From: Ilumatobacter sp.
GTDB lineage: Bacteria > Actinomycetota > Acidimicrobiia > Acidimicrobiales > Ilumatobacteraceae
Assembly (NCBI RefSeq): GCF_030065885.1
Contig: NZ_JASJCS010000010.1
Location: 40,778-104,777 of the forward strand
Reading direction: 5' to 3'
DNA: 64,000 nucleotides
The notes beneath the pieces are model-generated. The model worked only from the letters and a program-made list of their open reading frames with translations, was not told where the DNA came from and did not search any database. This document shows positions 57,633 to 64,000 of this stretch, piece by piece. The translations under genes were made by a program, and so were the position numbers. How positions within the stretch are numbered: position 1 is the first letter of the stretch; each line of letters starts with the position of its first letter.

Positions 57633-58889
57633 ATGATCGCCGCTCGCTCACGCACGTGGCTGGCGACGGTGCTGCTGGTGCTGATCGGCGTCCTCGCGGG
57701 ACTGCTGGTCAACGGCGGGACGTCGTCGGGCGACCTGGGCGAGATCGTCTCGGGCCCGATCCGGTTCGTGATCGTGCTCGTCCCCGCCGCCGTCGTCCTC
57801 ACGTCGCTCCACGAGTCGGCGCACGCGATCGTCGGCCGGCTGGTCGGGTGGCAGGTGTTCGGCGTGACGATCGGGCATGGCCGCCGGCTCGCCTCGATGC
57901 ACCTCGGTTCGGTGCGTCTGGAGCTGCGGGGCACGCTCGTCGGCGGGGTGACGATCGCCAACGCGACCGGTCGGCGATGGCGCGACGTGGCGATGCTCGC
58001 GGCCGGGATCACGGTGGAGTCGGTCGTGATCGCAGCGACGCTGCCGTGGGATCCGGGTTCGGCGTGGGGCCATCACGCCAAGTGGGCGATCGTCCTGGTG
58101 GCGTGCGTCGACATCGCCTTCAACCTGTGGCCGCGGCGGATCGACGTCGGCCCGGTCTCGGGCATGGCGACCGACGGTGCCCAACTGCTCAGTGTGCTGA
58201 CGTCGCCCGACCAGTGGCGCCACGACCTCGAGCAGATGCGTCTGACTCCGGGCCGGGCGCGCCTGGTGCAGACGCTGCATGGCGGCGACATGGACGAGGC
58301 GATCGAGCTCGCCAGGGTCGAGGCGGCCGCCGATCCGGGCGATGACAGGTCCGCGACGCTGCTCGGCACCCTCCTCCTGATGGCCGGTCAGTGGCGGGAA
58401 GCCTTCGACCAGCTCGTGCCCGTGGCCGTGGCATCCGATGCGGGCGCCGACCCGATGCTCGCCAACAACATCGCGTGGGCTGCGGTGATGACGTTCGATC
58501 CGGGCCTGGTAGCCCACGCCGACCGGTACTCCGAGCGGGCCTTCGCCGAACGCCTGACCGAACCGGCCTGTGCCAGCACCCGCGGATCGACGCTCGTGCT
58601 GCTCGGCCGGGCCGACGAGGGTCTGCCGCTCCTGAAGCTCGCCGCTGCGGGCCGCATCTCGCGACGGCAGAGGGCCTACGTGCTCGCGTTCACCGCTCTG
58701 GCAGAGCATCGGCTCGGACGGTTCGCCGATGCCGGCAAGCACCTGTCGCTGAGCGAGACGCTCGATGCGTCGTGCCCGGCCCTCCCCGAGATCAAGCGCC
58801 TGATGCTCGACACGCCGGTGGCCGGTCGCAGCGTGACGCCCGCGGCGTGGCCCCCGCCGCAACCGGCCGACCGGCTGGGCGGGGGCTAG
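57633..58889 (+). CDS. M50-like site-2-protease family membrane protein with TPR tail
   Basis: A 418-residue protein. Membrane helices in the N-terminal half include LATVLLVLIGVLAGLLV and FVIVLVPAAVVLTSLHESAHAIVGRLVGW. The HESAH motif (H60, E61, H64) is the HExxH zinc site of M50 intramembrane peptidases; a later NLWPRRIDVGPVSGMATDGAQLL may give the third ligand (Asp, as in the NPDG motif). The C-terminal half has TPR-like helices (EAIELARVEAAADPGDDRSATLLGTLLLMAGQWREAFDQL). It lies 55 bp after the nitrile hydratase activator and may be on the same transcript. The substrate and any link to nitrile hydratase are unknown. Confidence 0.8.
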   Translation: MIAARSRTWLATVLLVLIGVLAGLLVNGGTSSGDLGEIVSGPIRFVIVLVPAAVVLTSLHESAHAIVGRLVGWQVFGVTIGHGRRLASMHLGSVRLELRGTLVGGVTIANATGRRWRDVAMLAAGITVESVVIAATLPWDPGSAWGHHAKWAIVLVACVDIAFNLWPRRIDVGPVSGMATDGAQLLSVLTSPDQWRHDLEQMRLTPGRARLVQTLHGGDMDEAIELARVEAAADPGDDRSATLLGTLLLMAGQWREAFDQLVPVAVASDAGADPMLANNIAWAAVMTFDPGLVAHADRYSERAFAERLTEPACASTRGSTLVLLGRADEGLPLLKLAAAGRISRRQRAYVLAFTALAEHRLGRFADAGKHLSLSETLDASCPALPEIKRLMLDTPVAGRSVTPAAWPPPQPADRLGGG

Positions 58890-58912
58890 CGATCGCCTGA
58901 CCCACGACACTC

Positions 58913-58949
58913 CACGTCGCGAGTTGTGTCAGACGCAACTCGCGACGTG
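58913..58949. terminator. Near-perfect 37-bp palindrome between convergent genes
   Basis: CACGTCGCGAGTTG (58913-58926) and CAACTCGCGACGTG (58936-58949) are perfect 14-bp arms; the 9-base centre TGTCAGACG is itself nearly symmetric, with one mismatch that could pair as G-U in RNA. It lies between the M50-like gene stop and the stop of the opposing RTX-like gene (58950). There is no T-tract. A bidirectional terminator is likely; a protein-binding palindrome is possible. Confidence 0.55.
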
Positions 58950-59948
58950 CTAGCAGTTGTGGATCGAGCCGAACAGCACGGTCGTGCCCACAGCGTCGGG
59001 CGTGATGTTGTCGAAGTGCGGACCGTTGATTCCCCAGTAGTCCTTGATCTCGTCGCCGTCACCGCGCACGTTGAACACGTCACGACCGCAGCCGCCCGTC
59101 ATCTCGTCCTGCCCGGCGTTGCCATGGAGGAAGTCGTCGTCGCCGCCGCCGAACAGCTTGTCGTCGGCGTCGCCGCCGCTGATCGTGTCGACGCCGGCGT
59201 CGCCGTGCAACGTGTCGACGCCGCCCCCACCCCAGAGGGTGTCGCCGTCGAGGCCGCCGTGCACCGTGTCCACGCCGTCGCCGCCGAACAGCGTGTCGAT
59301 GCCGGCCTCGCCGAAGATCGTGTCGTCGCCCGGGCCGCCGTGGACCTCGTCGCCTCCACCGCCGGCACAGATCACGTCGTTGCCGGCGCCGCCGTCGATC
59401 AGGTCCGATCCACCGAGACCGATGATCACGTCGTCGCCGGGGGTCCCGGTCAGGTTGTCGGCGCCGTCGGTGCCGATGATCACCTCGCCGGCGTTGTCGC
59501 CCGACACCGCGGCCGGTTCGCCGTTGCAGGAGAACGCCATCGGGATCGGTCCGGCGTAGAACCCCGGCCAGACGAGGATCGCGACGTCGACCGTCGTGAT
59601 CTCGGTCGTGTCGACGATGTCCTCGTCCGGTCGGTCGGGGTCGACGGTGAACACGGTGGCGTTCTCGTCACCGAGGCCACCGAAGCCGGCACCGTCGTCG
59701 ACGCCGTCGCCGTCGCCGCCCGGCTGCTCGTCCAGTTGCTCGTCCGCGCCCGGATCGTCGTTCGGGCCGTCCGGCCCTCCGTCGCCGGACGGCTCGCCGA
59801 ACTGGACGATCCGCGTCGGAGCGAGCAGCTCCTCGTCGAGCGGATCGGCCATCGCCGTCGCCGGGATCGTGACGCCGATCAGGATCGCAGCGGCGGTCAG
59901 CGCCGCCGTCCGTGCCCGTCGAGCACGCGTGTCGCGGTTGATGTTCAT
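58950..59948 (-). CDS. RTX/hemolysin-type calcium-binding repeat protein
   Basis: A 332-residue secreted protein with a Sec signal peptide (RTAALTAAAILIGVTIPATAMA, cleavage near 34). After an acidic Gly/Asp-rich region comes a run of about ten RTX nonapeptides (GGxGxDxxx; about 158-290), for example GGAGNDVIC, GGPGDDTIF, GGDGVDTVH. These bind calcium in a parallel beta-roll. RTX proteins are usually exported by type I systems, but here the signal peptide points to Sec, and no such transporter is nearby. AGGAG lies before ATG 59948. It is divergent from the CHAT-MBL gene, with operator-like (d) 58-73 bp upstream. Confidence 0.9.
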   Translation of the reverse strand: MNINRDTRARRARTAALTAAAILIGVTIPATAMADPLDEELLAPTRIVQFGEPSGDGGPDGPNDDPGADEQLDEQPGGDGDGVDDGAGFGGLGDENATVFTVDPDRPDEDIVDTTEITTVDVAILVWPGFYAGPIPMAFSCNGEPAAVSGDNAGEVIIGTDGADNLTGTPGDDVIIGLGGSDLIDGGAGNDVICAGGGGDEVHGGPGDDTIFGEAGIDTLFGGDGVDTVHGGLDGDTLWGGGGVDTLHGDAGVDTISGGDADDKLFGGGDDDFLHGNAGQDEMTGGCGRDVFNVRGDGDEIKDYWGINGPHFDNITPDAVGTTVLFGSIHNC

Positions 59949-60005
59949 GGTGTCTCCTCTGGTCGAGTGTGTTGCGACCGGTTCGGAGCCACGGCCGGCC
60001 GGGAT

Positions 60006-60022
60006 GGTGAACAACCGCGAAA
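60006..60022 (-). promoter_or_regulatory. Weak direct-repeat operator (d) upstream of the RTX gene
   Basis: On the minus strand TTTCGCGGTTGTTCACC has two imperfect copies (TTCGCG and TTCACC) with a 10-bp period, at the distance from the start seen for operators (a) and (b). It is a weaker match and may be chance. Confidence 0.35.
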
Positions 60023-60132
60023 CCTCGACGCACAGACGCCTGTGGCCACCGACCACCGAGCGCCGGCCTGGCGCACCGGGGCCTCCGGGGCCGTGAGCGC
60101 GATATCGGTCGAAGCCCACCTCGTGGTGTGCG

Positions 60133-60138
60133 TACACT
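60133..60138 (+). promoter_or_regulatory. Candidate -10 element of the CHAT-MBL gene
   Basis: TACACT matches TAnnnT and would place the start of transcription near 60145, with a leader of about 80 bases. The gene itself has a Shine-Dalgarno sequence. No good -35 is visible. Confidence 0.35.
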
Positions 60139-60225
60139 GACAGCGAAACCATCGGCCGAGGCGCCGGTTCTCCTTCGTTGCACTGGCGGACCCGACGCTT
60201 GGGGGCAGGCAGAGGAGGCGTCGCG

Positions 60226-63200
60226 ATGCAGTCCGTGACGGTCGAGTTCCAGCGGTTCGGGGAGTCGACCGGCGTGATCCGCACCTCCGACCACTACATC
60301 CGGACCAACGGCACCACCGGCCCGACCGAGGAGGTCCGGTTCCCGCTCGGCCAATCGCAGCTGCTGCAGGGCATGGCCACGCTGGACTACGAGCGATTCC
60401 GGAGCGGTGACCTCGATCGCGTACGGGAGGTGGCCGAGCAGTTCATCACCGACCTCCGACCCTTCCTCGAGGAGTTCCTGCCGATCGGGCCGCCACCCGA
60501 CCACGACGGCAGCACCTACCAGGTCGAGATCGTGACCCGCGCGCTCGAACTGGCGCAGCTCCCGTTCGAGATCCTGGAGGAGGACGCCGCGACCAATGCG
60601 GTGATCACACGTCGCATCCGCCAGCCCTGGCCTCCCCCCGCCGTCGTCCGGAGCAACAAGCCGAAGGTCCTGTTCGCGTGGGCCGAGCCGAAGCAGCGGC
60701 AGGAGTCGAGCAAGCGGATGGAGGTGCCCCACGAGCGCCATCGCGGACTGCTGGCCGAGGTGCTGAGCGACTGGGGTGGCTTCGAGGGCGGCGCGGCCGT
60801 CGAGGTCGAGAATGCAACGCAAGAGCGGATCGCCGAGCAGCTCGCCCCACCGGACCACGGATTCACGCATGTGCACCTGCTCGCCCACGGCATCGGCGGG
60901 ACGAAGGCCGATCCCCACGCGTTCGTCCGGCTCGAACGGGAGCCCCAGCCCTCGACGTTCCTGGCGCTCGAAGCCGATGACGGGACGATCGACCGCTGCT
61001 CGCCCGCGTCGCTCAGCGACATGTTCCTCCCCGGCGTGCCCCGGCCGGCGAGCTTCGCGATCGCGACCTGCCACAGCGGCGAGGTCGAGTCGATCGAGGC
61101 GGGTGGCACGCTCGCCCACCACCTCCACCGGGCGGGCATCCCGGTCGTGGTGGCGTCACAGCTGGCACTGACCAAGACCGGTTCCGACCAGCTGATCACG
61201 ACGTTCCTCGAGACGGTCATCGAGGGAGGCGATCCGAGAGAAGCCATCGCCGACTGCCGGCGAGCGCTCCGCGAGCAACAGCAGGAGACGTTCTACGACC
61301 GCGTCGCGTTGGTCGGCTACGTCCACGTCGACACCGAGAGCGACGCCCAACTCGCCGACAGGAAGTTCGAGGTCGAGCTCGCCCGTCTCGAAGCGGCGTC
61401 GAAGCACGCCGACAGGCGCGTGAAGGAGATCGTGACCGAGCTGACCGATGCCGGGCCGGGGCTCAGCGATGCGCAGCGGCACGAGGCCGAGGACATCGGT
61501 GAGCGCTTCGCGTCGGTGCGCGAGCGGCTCGAGAGGATGGCGCGAACCGAGTCGCTGACGAAGGCGCAGCAGGAGGAGCGCCGAGGACTCCAGGCGAGCT
61601 CGCTCAAGCGAGAAGCGGAAGCCGCATGGAAGCTCAGCCGCGTGCTGACCGGCTCCGACGCCGACGGGTGGCGCGAGCGCAGCCGCGACGCACTCATGGA
61701 GGCCGCCGACGCGTACGAGCGGGCGGCGAAGACCTCCCGCGATCACCACTGGACGTGGGTGCAGTGGCTGGTCCTCGAAGCGGTCGTGCGCGGCTCGCTC
61801 GACGAGCGCGCCGACGACTGGATCACGGCGAGGGCGGCTGCCGCCGACGCGGTCGAACGTGCCGCCTCGACCGAACCGACCGACGAGGGGGACGAGGAGG
61901 CGACGAGGATCGCCGAGGATGCGATCTGGGCGCGCGGGTCGCTCATGGAACTGTCCCTGCTCGCACCCCTCGTCGGTCGGGACGATGCGCTCGCCGAGGC
62001 CGAGCAGCACGTCGAGGCGCTCGCCACAGGATCGAGAGAGCTCGGCCTCGACTATGCGATCCCGTCGACGCTGGCGCAGCTCGATCGGTACGGCACCTGG
62101 TGGGGCGCCGACTCGAAGTGGCAGCTTCCCACCACGGTGCTCGAGGGTGCGGCCCACCTCCACGCGAGGTTGACGGCGCTCGCCGAACACGACCAGGACA
62201 GCCAACGACGAGAACCGACGACGACGGCAACGAGAGAGGCAGCCATGTTCGAGATCGACATGCTCCCCGCCAACGAGGGCGACGCGCTCTGGATCGAGTA
62301 CGGCGCCGATCCGGTTCGGCGCATCCTGGTCGACTGCGGCCGCAAGACGGCCTACCGGGCGGTTGCCGACCGCCTCGGTGCCGGGCCCGACATCGGCTTC
62401 GAGCTGTTCGTCCTGACCCACGTCGACGCCGATCACATCGCGGGCGCAGTCCCGCTGCTGCAGGACGCACGGTTCGGACCCGACCGGGTCGGCGACGTGT
62501 GGTTCAACGGCTGGCGCCACATGAACCACCTGCACCGGGACTACGAAGGTAAAATGCCCGGCGTGCTCGGCGCCCGACAGGGTGAGTTCTTCGGTGCCGT
62601 CCTCCGAGATCGCGAGTTCCCGTGGAACGATGCGTTCGGTGGGCACGCGGTCGTCATCGAGGACGGCGGCGACCTGCCGACGATCGAGCTCGAGGGTGGC
62701 ATGACGCTGACGCTGCTGGGTCCGACGTGGCCGAAACTGAGCGAGATGCGCGACCGCTGGGAAGAAGATCTGGGCGACGCCGACCCCGACAAGCGCATCG
62801 AACCCGGCGACTACGAACGTGCGCTCGAGCTGCTCGGTCAGGACCGGCATCACGGCCCCGACGTCCTGGGCGGTGGCCACGAGGGCCCGATCGTCGTGGA
62901 GGAGCTCGGCGACGTGCCGTTCGATCCGGACGACAGCGAGCCGAACGGCAGCAGCATCTCGTTCCTGGCCGAGTTCGGCGGTCGCGCCGTGCTGTTCGCG
63001 GGCGATGCGCACGCGCCGCAACTCGCGGCTGCGGTGCGCCGGCTCATCGAGCAGCGCGGCCTCGACGGCCGGCTGCCGGTCGACGCGCTCAAGATGGCGC
63101 ACCACGGCAGTGCCCGCAACAACTCGTACGAGCTGCTCGAACTGCTCGACTGTCGGCGCTACCTGCTGTCGACCAACGGGACGAAGCACCATCACCCCGA

Positions 63201-63369
63201 CCCGGAGGCGCTGGCGCGCGTCCTGAACGTCTACGACGACGGCACCGAGTTCCACTTCAACTATGCGAGCGACGAGTCGCTCCCCTGGGCCGACGAGGAC
63301 CTGCAGCGACGGCACGGCTTCCAGGCCTTCTACCCCGCCGGCGACGCGGGGCTGCGGGTGACGCTGTAG
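60226..63369 (+). CDS. CHAT (caspase-like) protease fused to ComEC-like MBL hydrolase
   Basis: A 1047-residue soluble protein. The N-terminal region with LELAQLPFEIL (108-117) starts a CHAT domain (about 95-370). H221 in HLLAHGIGG and C282 in AIATCHSGEVES form the catalytic dyad of the caspase-like fold, followed by VVVASQLALTK and the EAIADCRRALRE helix. Residues 380-660 are alpha-helical, possibly TPR-like. Residues 674-1047 form a ComEC-type metallo-beta-lactamase domain: THVDADHIAG (H732, D734, D736, H737), FAGDAH (D927) and KMAHHGSARNN (H959, H960). CHAT proteins act as proteases in cell-death and defence systems; MBL domains of this type act as nucleases or other hydrolases. GAGGAGG precedes ATG 60226. 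No partner gene is adjacent on the same strand. Confidence 0.9.
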   Translation: MQSVTVEFQRFGESTGVIRTSDHYIRTNGTTGPTEEVRFPLGQSQLLQGMATLDYERFRSGDLDRVREVAEQFITDLRPFLEEFLPIGPPPDHDGSTYQVEIVTRALELAQLPFEILEEDAATNAVITRRIRQPWPPPAVVRSNKPKVLFAWAEPKQRQESSKRMEVPHERHRGLLAEVLSDWGGFEGGAAVEVENATQERIAEQLAPPDHGFTHVHLLAHGIGGTKADPHAFVRLEREPQPSTFLALEADDGTIDRCSPASLSDMFLPGVPRPASFAIATCHSGEVESIEAGGTLAHHLHRAGIPVVVASQLALTKTGSDQLITTFLETVIEGGDPREAIADCRRALREQQQETFYDRVALVGYVHVDTESDAQLADRKFEVELARLEAASKHADRRVKEIVTELTDAGPGLSDAQRHEAEDIGERFASVRERLERMARTESLTKAQQEERRGLQASSLKREAEAAWKLSRVLTGSDADGWRERSRDALMEAADAYERAAKTSRDHHWTWVQWLVLEAVVRGSLDERADDWITARAAAADAVERAASTEPTDEGDEEATRIAEDAIWARGSLMELSLLAPLVGRDDALAEAEQHVEALATGSRELGLDYAIPSTLAQLDRYGTWWGADSKWQLPTTVLEGAAHLHARLTALAEHDQDSQRREPTTTATREAAMFEIDMLPANEGDALWIEYGADPVRRILVDCGRKTAYRAVADRLGAGPDIGFELFVLTHVDADHIAGAVPLLQDARFGPDRVGDVWFNGWRHMNHLHRDYEGKMPGVLGARQGEFFGAVLRDREFPWNDAFGGHAVVIEDGGDLPTIELEGGMTLTLLGPTWPKLSEMRDRWEEDLGDADPDKRIEPGDYERALELLGQDRHHGPDVLGGGHEGPIVVEELGDVPFDPDDSEPNGSSISFLAEFGGRAVLFAGDAHAPQLAAAVRRLIEQRGLDGRLPVDALKMAHHGSARNNSYELLELLDCRRYLLSTNGTKHHHPDPEALARVLNVYDDGTEFHFNYASDESLPWADEDLQRRHGFQAFYPAGDAGLRVTL
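62232..62247 (+). promoter_or_regulatory. Possible internal ribosome binding site and start at the MBL domain
   Basis: GAGAGAGG (62232-62239) followed after 5 bases by an in-frame ATG (62245, codon 674) sits exactly at the beginning of the MBL domain (MFEIDMLPANEGDALWIE). It could allow separate translation of the 374-residue MBL protein, or be a relic of the ancestral start before the two domains fused. Confidence 0.4.
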
Positions 63370-63406
63370 CGCTGTCGCGTCGCTCGTCGAACGCGGCGGC
63401 GACGGC

Positions 63407-64000
63407 TCAGCCGAACGTGGCGAACAGTTCCGTCATCGCCTTCGCTTGGCCGCCGCTCGTCGAGGAGGGGACCAGGATGGGGTTGGTGACGCCGGCGTCG
63501 AACCACGCCTCGACGCCGTCGCGGACCCGGTCGACCGGGCCCGACAGGGTGCAGTCGTCGAGCCACTCGTCGGACATGGCCGCCAGCACGCCGTCGGCAT
63601 CACGCGCGTCGAGGGCAGCCTGCACGGCGGCCATCTCGTCGGCGTAGCCGGCATCGATCCAGTAGTTGCGGTAGTTCGGGAGCGCGACGTAGCCCTGCAG
63701 CGTCTTGCGGTTGCGGGCGCGGGCGGCGGCGAGGTCGTCGTCGACGACGGTCGGGATCATGTTGCCGACCTGGAAGCCGTCGGTGAGGCGGTCGTCCGGA
63801 ACCAGCGAGAGCGAGTGCGCCATGCGGCTGCGCGACGCGTTCGCCCACACCGCACCGTCGCCGATCTCGACCGCGAGGCCGACCATCTTGTCGCGCAACG
63901 TCGCGAGGTCGACCGGCGGCAACCCGCCCATCTGCTCGGCCGCAGTGCGCATCGTGCCGACGTACTCGCGCATGTCGGCGAGCGGCTTGCCGGTCTCGAC
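63407..64000 (-). CDS. Luciferase-like (LLM class) F420-dependent oxidoreductase, N-terminus cut by window edge
   Basis: A 198-residue C-terminal part of a luciferase-like monooxygenase family enzyme. The frame is open through the right edge, so the N-terminus with the cofactor-binding barrel start is missing. Visible blocks are KMVGLAVEIGDGAVWANASRSRMAHSL, GFQVGNMIPTVVDDDLAAARARNRKTLQGYVALPNYRNYW, CTLSGPVDRVRDGVEAWFDAGVTNPILVPSSTS and the TELFATFG end, typical of actinobacterial F420-using LLM enzymes. Substrate unknown. It converges on the CHAT-MBL gene with 37 bp between. Confidence 0.85.
   Translation of the reverse strand, partial: VETGKPLADMREYVGTMRTAAEQMGGLPPVDLATLRDKMVGLAVEIGDGAVWANASRSRMAHSLSLVPDDRLTDGFQVGNMIPTVVDDDLAAARARNRKTLQGYVALPNYRNYWIDAGYADEMAAVQAALDARDADGVLAAMSDEWLDDCTLSGPVDRVRDGVEAWFDAGVTNPILVPSSTSGGQAKAMTELFATFG

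Noticed and set aside
59100..59480. Regularly repeated DNA with about 27-bp spacing, considered as a CRISPR-like array
   Set aside because: The spacing is that of nine-residue RTX repeats (GGxGxDxxx) in an intact reading frame; there are no constant repeats with variable spacers.
60226..63369. Frameshift or assembly error joining two separate genes (CHAT and MBL)
   Set aside because: The frame is open throughout with consistent codon bias, and the helical middle region has no break. The internal start at 62245 remains worth testing.

Overview
The window is GC-rich chromosomal DNA (roughly 70 % by eye) with dense, short-spaced genes on both strands. Its gene families point to an actinobacterium, most likely the Acidimicrobiia (Ilumatobacter-like). 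Pointers are the radA-disA pair, a Tad/Flp pilus operon ending in a LysM-SARP regulator, F420-type enzymes (DDN-like and luciferase-like), a WS/DGAT acyltransferase, a DUF1876 protein and a heliorhodopsin, which is typical of monoderm bacteria. The lineage is inference from gene content. I see no rRNA or tRNA genes, insertion sequences, prophage or CRISPR arrays.

Layout. 0-4.5 kb is a surface-fibre cassette: an SdrD-B-like wall protein (cut by the left edge), two TasA/camelysin-like paralogues, and a SipW/ER-type signal peptidase fused to a LamG-type secreted protein that carries its own second signal peptide. 4.5-7.7 kb holds genome maintenance genes (DUF427, RadA, the c-di-AMP synthase DisA, a Dabb protein). 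7.7-17.9 kb is one leftward Tad/Flp operon, from prepilin peptidase through CpaB, TadZ, TadA, TadB, TadC, Flp and three TadE-like proteins to a membrane-spanning LysM regulator. 18-30 kb is mixed metabolism: MsrB, MBL hydrolase, DUF2207, cupin, CutA, haloalkane dehalogenase, ABC-2 exporter, KDPG aldolase, ACT-malic enzyme. 29.8-33.3 kb is a leftward heliorhodopsin cluster with a DUF2236/MpaB-like protein, a lipoprotein and a ferritin-like protein. 33.4-43 kb carries ankyrin, TetR, SGNH hydrolase, WS/DGAT, lipoproteins, O-methyltransferase and a TauD-type dioxygenase.

43-60 kb is an envelope-protein island: a four-repeat cysteine protein, an Ig/IPT-like repeat protein, a membrane-anchored protein, a Ser/Thr kinase fused to an oligopeptide-binding-type extracellular domain, a divergent STAND-TPR-SARP regulator and an RTX-repeat protein. 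Four of these genes share a direct-repeat operator (TTCACG twice, 10-11 bp apart), which suggests a common regulator. A nitrile hydratase operon (alpha, beta, activator) plus an M50 protease-like gene sits inside the island. 60.2-63.4 kb encodes a 1047-residue fusion of a CHAT (caspase-like) protease and a ComEC-like metallo-beta-lactamase domain; this solitary gene is my best candidate for an undescribed effector, probably defence or cell death. The window ends in a luciferase-like oxidoreductase cut by the right edge.

Many genes lack a Shine-Dalgarno sequence and instead have a TAnnnT hexamer 5-7 bp before the start codon, the signature of leaderless transcripts. I used this to choose several starts, including that of the nitrile hydratase alpha subunit.
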